NCBI GenBank assembly: GCA_002049455.2
Contig: KV919266.1
Coordinates: forward strand, 1 to 36,657
Length of the DNA stretch: 36,657 nucleotides
Origin: Porphyra umbilicalis
Lineage: Eukaryota > Rhodophyta > Bangiophyceae > Bangiales > Bangiaceae
Reading direction: 5' to 3'
Part shown: positions 19,630 through 29,089 of the stretch, piece by piece
Numbering within the stretch: position 1 is the stretch's first letter
Layout of the letters: every line of letters starts with the position of its first letter
The notes under the pieces: model-generated
The model's input: the letters and a program-made list of their open reading frames with translations, nothing else
The model's database searches: none
Told to the model about the DNA's origin: nothing
Position numbers and translations under genes: made by a program

Positions 19630-19922
19630 ACCGCCGCCGCCGCCACCATTGCCGACGTGCGCGACCGCCTGGCTGCCGACGTGGAGCGCGTGCGGCTCGC
19701 GCGGGAGGCGGCGCTGGACGGCGTCGGCGGCGGCGGCGGCGGCGCCGACGAGCTGCACCGCGGCGGCGCCGCGGGCGGCCGCGGCCGCCCCGTGCGCCTC
19801 GGCGTCGACGGGGAGGCGTTTACGTGGGCGCACGTGCCGGGGGGGGTCACGTTTGGGGGGGGGACCGCCACGGGGGGGACGTGGCCGCCGTCGTGCGCTT
19901 TGTGGCCGAGGTGTTTGGGTGA
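18787..19922 (+). CDS. SRPRB: Signal recognition particle receptor subunit beta, frames broken at homopolymers
   Basis: SR-beta is the membrane-anchored small GTPase that holds the SRP receptor at the ER for cotranslational targeting. METAAGLL begins at 18787. After poly-C runs another frame gives the single N-terminal membrane segment (TLLLAAAVTVVAAVAALVAL), then VVLLTGRT and the P-loop GGAGPGKTALF with SSMKANVGVF, matching the SR-beta G1 and G2 regions. After G20 (19244-19263) a second frame has the G3 motif CRFVDIPGHPSLR and GAGAVVVVVDAA. After G24 (19433-19456) a third frame has EVLVDVLTHPALAGAPLLVW and the G4 motif VNKLDG. The end DVAAVVRFVAEVF lies in a further frame after G9/G7 runs near 19855-19878. 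Order, spacing and motifs fit SR-beta well, with Gly-rich linkers inserted. Wrong run lengths explain every break; a pseudogene would not be expected to break only at homopolymers. Confidence 0.85.
18812..18849. repeat. Poly-C runs (C26 and C11)
   Basis: C26 at 18812-18837 and C11 at 18839-18849 within the N-terminal Pro-rich part of SRPRB. Between the ATG at 18787 and the membrane segment the frame shifts across these runs, so their true length decides the N-terminus. Confidence 0.9.
19244..19263. repeat. Poly-G run (G20)
   Basis: Twenty consecutive G between the G1/G2 part and the G3 part of SRPRB. The family frame changes across it. Confidence 0.9.
19433..19456. repeat. Poly-G run (G24)
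   Basis: Twenty-four consecutive G between the G3 and G4 parts of SRPRB. The family frame changes across it. Confidence 0.9.
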
Positions 19923-20450
19923 GGGGGGGGGGGCGCCGCGCGCCCCGCCGCGTGAGGGGGCGTGGGGTGGGGGGGAGGGGCGACCGCCGCGCGCGGGGGG
20001 CGGTCGCCGCGCACGTGTTGGCAATGGTGGCAAACGTAAACAACTGGAGCGGTGTCGCACGGGAGTGCTGCGGTGGGGTGGCCACTCGGCCGGCCAGGTG
20101 GCCGCCTCGCCGCCAAACCATGGCCGACCATGGTCCCCCCACCACGGGCTCGGGCGCACCGCGCCGGCGCGAGCACGACGGCCTCGGCTCAAGAGGACTT
20201 ACGACAGGGGCGGCGCGGATCAACTCCGCGCGTGATATGACGAGCGGCACTCGCGCGCTCTCGCCAAGTCGCCGTCGGCGTCGCGCGCACCGCGCGCCCC
20301 GTCCACACCCGAAGGTGTGCGTCGGCGTCGCCTGGCCCGCCCCGCCGACGCCCGCCGTCCCCGTCGACGCGCCCCCCCCCCGCGTGTCTGCGCCCCCTCC
20401 ACCCGCTTTCTGCTTGCGTTTTCGCGCTTTCCCAACGCAGGACGCCCACG
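19923..20450. other. Intergenic between SRPRB and TSEN15
   Basis: Short spacer of 528 bases holding the SRPRB 3' end and the likely TSEN15 promoter. No gene or clear promoter element is recognisable. Confidence 0.4.
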
Positions 20451-21336
20451 ATGGAGGCCGTCGCCCCCCCCGCTGCGCCACCGACCGAGGCCGCCGCCGC
20501 CGCCGCCGCCGCCCCGCCGCCGCCGCCGCCGCCGCCGCCGACGCCGCCGCCGACGCCGCCGACGCCGCCGCCGACGCCGCTGCCGACGCCGCCGCCGACG
20601 CTGCCCCCCCTCCCCCCCCCCATCCACCTCCCCTCCTACATTGCCTTTGCCGACGCGCACGGCCTCGACGCGGACAGCCCGTGCGGCGCGGCCCTCTACC
20701 AAGTCTACTGCGACTTGCGGCTCGTGCGCGGGTGGACCGACGTGGTCGTGCGGGCGGCGGGCCACCCCGCCGCGGCCGCGTACCTACTCGGCACCAGCCC
20801 CCAGCGCGTCGTTGCCATGGCCGCCGCCGACGCGGCGGCGGCGGCGACCGCCGCCGCCCACGGCGGCGCCGCCCCCGACCGAGTCGGCGCGGCGGTCGTG
20901 CCCCGCGAGGCGGTCATTGCCATGCCCATTGCGTCGGCAACGACGGCGGCGGACCTCCACGCGCTCTTTGACGCCATCCGCATCCCGCCGGGGGAGGCGG
21001 GGCACCCAACCGCGGCAGCGGCCGCGGCGGCGGCGGCTACGGCGGTGGCGGCAGACGCGGGGTCGGCGCCGCCCCCCGCCCTTGCGGCCGCCGACGGCGC
21101 CGCCGCGTCGGTGCCGTACGAGTGGCTGACGCTCGCGCTCGTCGACGCGGACAGCACGACCGCCTACTACCGCCTGTTTGGCACCATGGAGGTCATCACC
21201 CACCCGCGCTACGCCAAGCGCTCCAAGCGCGAGCGCGCCGCGGAGGAGGAGGCGGCGGCCGCGGCGGGGGCGGCGGGCGGGTTGGACGATGACGAGATGG
21301 GGGGGGGGGGGAGGGGGGGGGACCGACTCGGAGTGA
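20451..21336 (+). CDS. TSEN15: tRNA-splicing endonuclease subunit Sen15
   Basis: Sen15 is a non-catalytic structural subunit of the Sen2-Sen34-Sen54-Sen15 enzyme that cuts introns from pre-tRNA. After a Pro/Ala-rich leader (residues 1-60) the Sen15 fold can be followed: YQVYCDLRLVRGWTDVVV (about 83-100) and VIAMPIASATTAADLHALFD (about 155-174). YEWLTLALVDADSTTAYYRL (about 223-242) corresponds to the family's final strands, which in animal Sen15 end in the same DST-x-x-YY pattern. Ala-rich inserts separate the blocks. The protein then has a basic patch (KRSKRERAAEEE) and an acidic end (DDDEM). The frame stays open past this point; after G13 (21299-21311) and G9 (21313-21321) a neighbouring frame stops at TGA 21334-21336 with TDSE. 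I take that as the probable end, so the last 20 residues are uncertain. Confidence 0.8.
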
Positions 21337-21955
21337 CGTTTGGGGGGGGGGGGCGGGGGGAGGGGGGGGGGGGGCGGAGCGCGGGGCTTTTTGCCCACAG
21401 GGCGTTGGCGATGCGGCGGCGGGGGGGGGCGGGGGGGGGCGCTTCGCCTCGGGCGCCCGCGTGCGACTCTGGCCGGCGCGGGCGCGCAGGCGGCTGCGGC
21501 TGCGGCGGGCACGGCGCGCCGCGCGTCGCGCGCCGACGGGCGGGGCGGCCGCGCGGCCGCCGGCGCGGCCGCCGGCCGCCGCCGGGCGGGGCGGCGTGCG
21601 GAACCGGCGGGGCGGCGGCCGCGCGGGGGGCACCCGCGCCCGCTGGCGTTTCACGGCGGCGCCCGCCCGCGGTCCGCCACGGCCGCGGCCGGCGTGGCGC
21701 CGCGGCGGGGGCGCCGCCGACGGGCGGCGGCGGGGGCGCGTGCGGCGGCGGCGGGCGCTGCCGCGGCGGCGGGTGCCCGCCGCGGCGGGGGGCCAATGGT
21801 AGGGACTGGACAAAAAAAAACAATCGGGCCGACGCGCCCGCGCGCGCGGACCGCAGGCGCCCGGCGGCTGTGCCCGTCGCGGGCGCCCTCCACCCCCCGA
21901 GCCGACGCCGCCCCCACCCCCGCCCAGCCGCGCGGGGCGGGCGGCCACCGCCGCC
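21337..21955. other. Convergent 3' region, G-rich on +
   Basis: Lies between the ends of TSEN15 (+) and the SET gene (-). Extremely G-rich on + with long G runs at the left (about 21340-21375), so all frames are open. No protein signature. An A9 run at 21812-21820 is the only AT-rich spot. Confidence 0.4.
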
Positions 21956-24900
21956 TCACCGGCGGCGGACGCGCTTGGATTTGCGGGCTCGGGTCGCCGC
22001 CTCTGCGGCGGCGGCGGCGGCGGCGGCGGCGGCAGCCGCCGCCTTGGCCGGCCGCACCCGCACGCGCTTGGCGGGGGGCGGCGTCGGCGGGGAGTCGCCC
22101 TCTCCCTCCTCGTCCGCGTCCTCCTCGCTCTCCCCGCCCGCACCGTCGTCATCCCCATCGCCGTCCTCGCCCTCCTCCCCGCCATCGGCGTCGCCGCCAT
22201 TGCCGCCGTCGGCGCCCTCCTCCTCTGACGTGGTCGCCTTGGCGCCCCCCACCTCCTCATCGACGCCGCCGCTGCCACTGCCGTCGCCTCCGCTGCCGCC
22301 ACCAGCCTCGTCCTCCTCGGCCGACAGCTCGGTGCCGCTGTCGGGCAGGTGCGGCGCCGCCGTCTCGACGCCGACCTTGCGGTGGCGCTTGCGCGTTTTG
22401 CCGACGCGCGGGGTCGCGCCGTCCCACACGGGGAGGAGCTCAAAGGTCGCCCCGTCGCGGAGGAGGAGGGTCAGCTGCTCCACGTCCCCGTCCTCATAGT
22501 CGACGCGGTACACGCCGCGGGTGGGGTGGAAGGCCACGGCGATGCCCTCGTACCACCCATCGTCCCACTCGACGCGGAGGCGGCGGCCGACTTTGGCGCC
22601 CCGATCCTGCCCACGCCCGCGGCGAAGCTGCTGGTAGACGGGGGGGGAGAAGGCGGGGAGGGGCGGAGCGGGCCGGGTGCCGCTGCTGCTCCCGCGCGTG
22701 ACGCGCGTCGGCCCCGACGCTGCCGTCGCCGCCGTTGCGCCAGCGGCGGGCCCGGTGCCACCGGTGCGCGTAGCAGCAGCCGCCGCCGCCGCGGCTTTGG
22801 CTGCGGCGTCGGCTGCGATTTCGGCGGCCGTCGCTTGCGCGTCGGCCATGTCCGCGTCGGCGGCCGCCGTCGGCGGCACGTCGTCGAGCGGCAGCAGCTC
22901 CGTGTCGCCCGTTTCGAGTACCACCTCGTACAGGCGGCCGCCCTCGCCGCCGCCCGCGGCCGCCACCGCGCCCGTCGCGCGGCGTTGGCGGTTCTTTCCC
23001 GCGGCCGCCCCCCAATCACCATCCCGTTCGCTCCCGCCGCCGCTGCGGCCGCCACCACCACCACCACCACCACCGCCGCCGCCGTCGCCAACGCCGCCGC
23101 CGCCGCCACCGCCGCCGTCGCTGCTGGCGCGCAGCGCCGCCACCGCCGGCGGGAGCGCCTCCCCCCCCGCCGCCTCCCCGACGCGCCCCGTCACCCACAC
23201 GCCCGGGCCGACGCGCAGTTTGATGCGTCCCCCCCAGCGGGCGTACCGCCCCGCCGGTGGGCGCACATCCAACCACCCGCGGCACACCTGGCGGCCCGCC
23301 CCACAGCGGCAAACAATCGACTCGCCGGCGGCGCCCCGGGCGCCAACCGAGTGAAAGGGCGCGTCGACGGTGATGGGCCCCCCAGACGGGATGTCGTCGA
23401 GCGCAAAGAGCGCGAGGCGGGGCTCCCCCGTCGCCCCGTCCGTCCACACCTGTACCTCGGCGGTCGGCGCGCAGGAGCTGTTGACAAAGCGGGTGTAGTT
23501 CCCAGCCACCCGCGCGTCAATGGCGAGGGCGGGGGTGAGGCGCAAGCGGTACGAGTTGATGGGCGCCCGGTTGTCATCGCTGTCGGTACTGTCCGCATTG
23601 CCCTCGTTGCTGTCTTTGGTGCCCGCGGGGCTGCTGCTGGTGCTCGGCGGCGCCGCGGCGGCGGCGGCGGCGGCCAGGGCCGCTGCGGCGGCGGCGGCCG
23701 CCATTACAGACGAGGCGGCGCCACCCTCCTCGTCGCTGCTGCTCGCGCCCGCCGCCGCTTGCGCGACCCTCGCCGCGTCGACCGCGCCGTCCGAGCTGTC
23801 GCCAGACGACATGCCGTCCTCGCCGACGAGCTCATTCGCATCGCCGTCCCGTCGTCGCCGCCGCCGCCGCTCCCGCTGCCGCTGCCGCTCGCCCGCTGGT
23901 GTCGCGGCCGCGCCCTCCTCCCCGTCGGCAGTGTTTCCCGCGCCCGGCGTCGCTGCCGCCGCAGCGCCGCGCGCCGCCCCCCCGCGCTGTTGGCCGGGCA
24001 GCCCCGCCGGCGGGAGCGCCGCGCGCCACGCAATGATGTCCCCCACGTACTCGGCGATATAGGTGGCGGCCGCAATGGGCTCGGTGGCGACCAGCCCCCA
24101 CCCCACATCGCCGTCAGGGGTCCACTCGGGGGCGATTTTGGCGCCGGGCCGCCGGTGAAAGGGGGTGTTGGCGCACGCAGAGCCGGCGGGGCAGGACCCG
24201 GGGTCGCACGTGAAACGGCCGGCAACGTTGATACACGAAGGACCGACACATGCGTCGAGGCGGGTGACGAGCGGCGTCGGCAGGGGTGCCGCGGGTGTGA
24301 GCGCCGCTGTACCCGCCGCTTCGCCAGCTGCCGTCACCGCTGCCGCCAATGTCCCAGGTGCTCTGATGCCGCCAGCCACCCCCGGGGAAGCACCCCGAGG
24401 GGTGGTCGCACCGACCGTCGCTGCCGATGCGGCTGCGGCGGGAATGTTCTTGGGAGGCAGCGGCGCCTTGCACGCACATACCGGGATGGCGGCAGCCGGC
24501 AGGCGGGTGGGCGTCGCCGGGTGCCCCGCCGGCCACCGGGAGCGGTGGAGCCACTCAAAGTCTGGCAGCTGCTCGCCCTCCTCTGCCTCACTGGAGACGA
24601 CCGGCTTGGGCGGCGGCAGCCCGGCCGCTTCTGCCGCCGCTTCTGCCGCAGAGACCGCCGCCACCGCCGCCAAGGCTTTGCGCACGCCCCCCGCCCCCCG
24701 CCGCAGCTCCACCATGGGGAGCGGCGGCGCCTCCCCCGCCGCCACCCGCGCGTCGACAATGGCCTGCCACGCCGGCTCCCACCACCCCGGCGGCGTCGCA
24801 GGCGGGATGCCGAGGTACGCCGCCGCCTCTGAAATCCCCCGCCGCAGGCGCGGGAGGGTTTCCCCAGACTCGTCGGCGCGCTGCTTGAGGCCGTCAATGT

Positions 24901-25561
24901 ATTGGATGACGCCCCCGACCTTGACGGCGGCGACCTCGTACGTGCCGAAAAACATGACCGTCATCCACCCGCGGCCTGTCGGGAGCGTCAGCTGTGGCCA
25001 CAGCGCGGTGACGGCGGACTCGGGGACAACCTGCGCGGGCGCGGCGGGGGCGGGGGGCGTCATCACCCAGACGACACGGGACTTGACGGCGCGGACTTCG
25101 AGCGCCGACGGTCGGCGCGGGGGCGCCACGTCTTTGGGCGCGTTCCACCACCGCGGCGCCGGGTAGATGCCGCCACAGGCGAGAAATTTGGTCACCTCTG
25201 TTAGCCCGTCCAAGAAGGGCTTGCGCCGCGACGAGGTTGCGTACCCCCGCGCGAGCCCTTCGACAAACGACGCCGAGTCGGCGTTGCGGTTGATGGCGGC
25301 GACCTCGTGTGTGCCAAAATACATGATGACCGTGTCGGACGAGGGAATCGCCAGCTGCGCCGCCAGCATCTCCCCAAACGTGACGACGCCGTACGTGTGG
25401 GGAATGAGCTGCACGGGCCACCACGGGTGGCCGCGCACCTTGGCCCAGATGACGTGGAGGGCCTCAGCGCGGGGTGCGACTTCGGTGAGGCGGGCGAGAA
25501 GGGAGGGCGATGGGGAAGACGCCTCCCCGGGTGGGCTGGAGGATGGGCGCCGGCGTGACAT
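21956..25561 (-). CDS. Double PWWP-AWS-SET-postSET-Tudor chromatin protein
   Basis: Uninterrupted 1201-residue frame from ATG 25561. Order of domains: PWWP at about 36-105 (VIWAKVRGHPWWPVQLI, then VIMYFGTHEVAAI); a degenerate PWWP at about 160-225 without the PWWP core (MTVMFFGTYEVAAV); and an AWS-like Cys cluster at about 438-463 (CVGPSCINVAGRFTCDPGSC). SET N-half about 464-511 (GWGLVATEPIAAATYIAEYV). A low-complexity insert of about 155 residues interrupts SET. SET C-half about 670-735 (GNYTRFVNSSCAPTAEVQVW), and post-SET at about 751-761 (CRCGAGRQVCRGW). Tudor/Agenet-like segments follow at about 777-880 (split by a Gly-rich insert) and about 1000-1055 (LRVEWDDGWYEGIAV, VYRVDYEDGDVEQL). 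It ends with an acidic tail and a basic nuclear-signal-like end (ARKSKRVRRR). AWS-SET-postSET proteins of the ASH1/SETD2/NSD group methylate histone H3, usually K36. Here NHSC is NSSC and the DY after it is DA, so activity is doubtful. Confidence 0.85.
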   Translation of the reverse strand: MSRRRPSSSPPGEASSPSPSLLARLTEVAPRAEALHVIWAKVRGHPWWPVQLIPHTYGVVTFGEMLAAQLAIPSSDTVIMYFGTHEVAAINRNADSASFVEGLARGYATSSRRKPFLDGLTEVTKFLACGGIYPAPRWWNAPKDVAPPRRPSALEVRAVKSRVVWVMTPPAPAAPAQVVPESAVTALWPQLTLPTGRGWMTVMFFGTYEVAAVKVGGVIQYIDGLKQRADESGETLPRLRRGISEAAAYLGIPPATPPGWWEPAWQAIVDARVAAGEAPPLPMVELRRGAGGVRKALAAVAAVSAAEAAAEAAGLPPPKPVVSSEAEEGEQLPDFEWLHRSRWPAGHPATPTRLPAAAIPVCACKAPLPPKNIPAAAASAATVGATTPRGASPGVAGGIRAPGTLAAAVTAAGEAAGTAALTPAAPLPTPLVTRLDACVGPSCINVAGRFTCDPGSCPAGSACANTPFHRRPGAKIAPEWTPDGDVGWGLVATEPIAAATYIAEYVGDIIAWRAALPPAGLPGQQRGGAARGAAAAATPGAGNTADGEEGAAATPAGERQRQRERRRRRRRDGDANELVGEDGMSSGDSSDGAVDAARVAQAAAGASSSDEEGGAASSVMAAAAAAAALAAAAAAAAPPSTSSSPAGTKDSNEGNADSTDSDDNRAPINSYRLRLTPALAIDARVAGNYTRFVNSSCAPTAEVQVWTDGATGEPRLALFALDDIPSGGPITVDAPFHSVGARGAAGESIVCRCGAGRQVCRGWLDVRPPAGRYARWGGRIKLRVGPGVWVTGRVGEAAGGEALPPAVAALRASSDGGGGGGGGVGDGGGGGGGGGGGGRSGGGSERDGDWGAAAGKNRQRRATGAVAAAGGGEGGRLYEVVLETGDTELLPLDDVPPTAAADADMADAQATAAEIAADAAAKAAAAAAAATRTGGTGPAAGATAATAASGPTRVTRGSSSGTRPAPPLPAFSPPVYQQLRRGRGQDRGAKVGRRLRVEWDDGWYEGIAVAFHPTRGVYRVDYEDGDVEQLTLLLRDGATFELLPVWDGATPRVGKTRKRHRKVGVETAAPHLPDSGTELSAEEDEAGGGSGGDGSGSGGVDEEVGGAKATTSEEEGADGGNGGDADGGEEGEDGDGDDDGAGGESEEDADEEGEGDSPPTPPPAKRVRVRPAKAAAAAAAAAAAAAEAATRARKSKRVRRR

Positions 25562-27973
25562 GATGGGTAGGGGGGGGGGCAGAAACTAGCAGGATGTGGG
25601 GCGATAAAAAAAGACGGCGACAGTGACGCAGATTGTAATGGCAGAGGGGGAGAAGGCGGAGCGGGCGGCGGTCAGGGCTGGCGACGAGAGACAGACGTGG
25701 TTGTCGGCGACCCGCCCCGAAACGTCGGGAGGGCAAAACCAATACGTCTGCCGCGGCACCGCCCGCGGGCACCGGATCACTTTCAAGCCCGTATAAAGAA
25801 AGTAACAGTACGTCAGACGGCACTACCACCCGCGAGGGAGGACGTCGAGGCGGGTCGTGGCGACGGCGCGGCCGCCAGCGCGGTGCATGTGGTGGGTCGG
25901 GCAAGACGCAGGCGACTGATGCGAGGGGTGTCTGCACTTTCATGCTGATGCACAAACGCCAAGGTCGATTTGAACCAGAGAGGTGACAACCATAGTAGCC
26001 CTCCCCTACTGTTTGATATCCCGCACGGCGTGCCCACGTGCGCAAAAACAAGCGGGACTTCCTGCCGCGCTGTCACAAAGGCGCGCGTGCGCCCCGACTG
26101 TACGGAGGCTGCTGGGGTCCCTACGATTCCCCGATGGTCCGCTGTTCCGCCTGCATTGGCGTGGGGGCTCCGCTAAGCGGGGCTGACATTTTGCTGCCGC
26201 TGGGCGCGGCGGTCCCCGCATTGGTCGTACGACGGATGTGCACCACGGCCTTTATCAATGGCTTTCCGTGTGCATCACATGATCGAGGGAGAACCGTCTA
26301 TGCTGCCATATGGGCGAAAGAAACGTGACTGAAAAACTCTGTCGGGTGCATTTTTGTTGATCTGTTTTCCTCGTCAGCTACGCTCGTATGGCAAGAGACA
26401 TTGCGTCAATAGTGCAGTGCCTGTTGGGGTCGTACGGACACCGTACTGTTTGTGTTTACAAAGCTGATACCCAAGCGTCGGCATCGTGTTGTATGCGCAG
26501 TCTTAAAGGACACTACAGGCAGCCTTGTTATGGACGCATGTTCGTGTCACGGCAGGAGCAGTTGCAGGAGGGTGGGCGGCCACGCGCAGATGAATCTGTG
26601 GACAAGGTCACTCGCCGAGGATGGCGCGATGGCACCGTGAGAAGAGCTCCCACCATTCAGAGAAGTAGGATGGCGGTGCATGGCAGCACGTTGTAAACAA
26701 GTTGCGAACCTGTTGAGCGCGACGCGTAGCCTCACTGGTCCTGACGAGGCCCACCCTTCTCTCATCACGTTTTGGTGCAGCGGTAGGTGTTAAAGATATC
26801 TGAGCCGTTTTTTTTTCCCACGGTGGGCGTTGTGAGTGCCCGCCGCTCAAGCCACGCTGTTGTAGTGGTGCCAGGCGTATCTGTGCGCCTCAGGCACGCG
26901 GGGGGGAGGCATTTGGAACGTCCGGACCGTGTGTCACCCGGTGAGGTCGTTTTTGAAGGGATTGACACCGGGTTTCTGCTGTTTCTTCTTCCTGCTGGGA
27001 AGCAACTCGCTCGTCCTATCGAGCTCGCTCAATTCTGGTCAAGCTTACTGAAGGAGGGCTACTTATGTTCTTTTTTTCGTGACGCCTCCCACCCCACCCA
27101 CCACCGCGGAAGGGGCTGATCTCCGGCGGCGACGGACGCTTCTGCTGAGCGCCGCTCCTCCGCCCCCCCCCATGCTATTGGCGCTTGTTGCCTCCTTTGT
27201 ATCTGCCGTCGCAGCTGCCTGTCGTTGCCGTCCACGCCCGCCGGCACCGACATTGCAGCGTTCCATGCACCGACCTCCCGGCTGCCCTCCCTCTCTACCG
27301 CGTTCACCGGGACAACCACGTCGGCGTGCTGACGTCATTGCGACGCGGCGACGCGTGTCACCTCGTCCAGCGCGCCCGACTGCGCTTCACGCATCTCTGC
27401 GGTGCCCCAGCAGCGGCCGCGTTCACAGCTCGGGCGCCTGCACCGGTCGCGGCCGTACGGCGGTGCCGCACCGCCGACTCGATACCGGGACCGCCGGTCG
27501 GGGCACGCGGCGCCGCGGCGTCACGCGCGCTTCTCGTAATGGCCGCCCGAGTGGCCGCCATAGGCGGCGCCACGGGACCACCAGCCCCGGCCGTTGGCGG
27601 CGGTGGCGGCAGCGGCTGGTGAGGCAGGCACTCTGCGTCAGGCCCACGTCGGTTGCGAGGCCACAGCGCTACCGCTGACTACGCCCGTTGCGGGGTGCGA
27701 GTGACGGCAGAGTGGAGACAATGGCATGTATGCGTGTGTCGGCGGCCGCCACGGCAGTGGACGGCCGGCGGGGGGTGCTGCTCTGCACTCGGAGTGTCGC
27801 AGGCGCTGCGCAACAGGCCTCGACAGGTGGCACGCTGGCAGAGCTGCCACCGCCGCAGCGCCGTCCGCGCCACTGGCAGCGGGTGACCACGGCGGCGTTG
27901 CAGCACCCGCTACGTCGAGTGCGTCGGCGCCGTGTCGGTGGGCCGGCGGCAGATGCACCACGATTGAACGCTA
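25562..27973. other. Intergenic, no secure gene
   Basis: 25562-27060 has balanced composition and only short frames without signature; its left end is the likely SET-gene promoter. From about 27070 GC rises. One + frame from ATG 27172 starts like a signal peptide (MLLALVASFVSAVAAACRC) but soon becomes Arg-rich. A neighbouring + frame (27185-27622) has a vaguely C2-like stretch (ARLRFTHLCGAPAAAAFTAR). Neither is convincing alone; they may be remains or unspliced exons of the gene at 28466-29089. Confidence 0.35.
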
Positions 27974-28519
27974 TCAAACTAGCCGACTGTAGTCAGCTGC
28001 CGCGCACCCAAACTGGCCTCCACAGAGGTGGCCACCGCCCGGCGAGAAGAAAGCTCTCACGCCCACCCACTCGCAGGCCCCCACGCCCGTCCGCATCATT
28101 TTCAAGTAGACGTCGCTGCCCGGCGTCTCCTTACGCGCCATACTGACCACCCCCCGCACGACCAACGCGCGAACGAAATGTGACTGTGTTTCCACTGCGG
28201 ATCGGAGCCCGACGCGAGACGACCGCAAACCAACGCCGGCGGTGCGTCCGGAAGCATCCCGGGCACGACGGCCACGTTGGTACAGGCCCACGTTGGGCTG
28301 CGTCCGAATGCCGAGCAGCCCGTCGTTTGCCGTTGGGAGAAACAGGAGGCGGCTACTGTCCGTTGACGGGGTGAGGACGGTCACGGTGTGGCCGTCGGAG
28401 CTGCTTTCCGCCCGCAGTGACAGCCCCGGGCGGCTCCAGCTGATCCGCTGGGAGACAAGCGAGACGTGCTTGAGCGGTTCGCACCAGTAGATTCCCACAT
28501 CCTCTACGACGCCATCCAT
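27974..28519 (-). CDS. Hypothetical protein, weak support
   Basis: Open frame of 181 residues from ATG 28519 to the stop at 27974. Composition is ordinary rather than Arg/Pro-biased (HTVTVLTPSTDSSRLLFLPT, DGLLGIRTQPNVGLYQ), which is the only argument for it. No domain, signal peptide or membrane segment is recognised. It overlaps the start of the + strand C2-like frame by about 50 bases, so at most one of the two is likely complete as drawn. Confidence 0.2.
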   Translation of the reverse strand: MDGVVEDVGIYWCEPLKHVSLVSQRISWSRPGLSLRAESSSDGHTVTVLTPSTDSSRLLFLPTANDGLLGIRTQPNVGLYQRGRRARDASGRTAGVGLRSSRVGLRSAVETQSHFVRALVVRGVVSMARKETPGSDVYLKMMRTGVGACEWVGVRAFFSPGGGHLCGGQFGCAAADYSRLV

Positions 28520-29089
28520 GGATGCTGCTGGTTGCAGCCAGCAGCAGCATCACCCCTGCCTTCAGTAGTAGCCTACCGCTGTTGGCTCGTCAACGCGGCG
28601 GACGTCACGGGTCCTGCGGAGCCCTACGTGGAAGCCACGGTCGCCCACCATAACACCGCCGTCAAAGTTGTCACCGGCCGCGTCTACGCGGACGCGTCGA
28701 CATCCGTCACCGACAGTCTCGCACCCCGCCAACTGTGGCACAACTCAACCCTCCACGTGGCCACTGCCGCTGACGCGGTGGTGTTGGTGTTTGGGTTGCC
28801 GACAGGTAGGTCGCCCTGGGCCGCAGGCGGCGCGGTCGGCCACAAGCTGCTGGTCACCCGCGTCGGCGCTGACATGGCCCACCACGGCGCCGCGTTGGCG
28901 GCAGCCAGCCGGTCCGTGACAGACCTGCGGGCCACAGGTGCCCTCGTTGGCGATAACTCCTCGTTGTTTGAGCGGCCGCAGGAGAATGGTAGAACGCGCT
29001 TGGTCATCTGCTGCGAAGACATGCGAGAGTGCGCGAAAGAGAAGAGTCCGGGTAGTCTTTCTTCAGTGCTTGGCACCTTCGTTCAATGA
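28466..29089 (+). CDS. Possible C2-domain-like protein fragment lacking a start
   Basis: The frame has a segment that follows the layout of a C2 domain: CWLVNAADVTGPAEPYVEAT (first strand and PYV motif), VKVVTGRVYADAS, LWHNSTLHVATAADAVVLVF (the strand pair around the usual W-N-E-x-F), and VGHKLLVTRVGADM. C2 domains bind membranes or proteins, often with calcium; the usual calcium-binding aspartates are mostly absent. No ATG precedes this segment in frame; the frame opens at a GTG and the first Met lies after it. So either upstream exons exist (27.1-28.4 kb), or this is a decayed gene. The family call is tentative. Confidence 0.3.
   Translation: MLERFAPVDSHILYDAIHGCCWLQPAAASPLPSVVAYRCWLVNAADVTGPAEPYVEATVAHHNTAVKVVTGRVYADASTSVTDSLAPRQLWHNSTLHVATAADAVVLVFGLPTGRSPWAAGGAVGHKLLVTRVGADMAHHGAALAAASRSVTDLRATGALVGDNSSLFERPQENGRTRLVICCEDMRECAKEKSPGSLSSVLGTFVQ

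Noticed and set aside
18573..20192. 539-codon minus frame
   Set aside because: Antisense of SRPRB; Pro/Arg-rich, whereas the + strand holds the GTPase motifs.
21337..22499. Continuation of the TSEN15 frame to 22499
   Set aside because: Beyond the G runs it becomes low-complexity and overlaps the SET gene antisense.
22349..24832. 827-codon + frame
   Set aside because: Exact antisense of the SET gene, Arg-rich and without domain.
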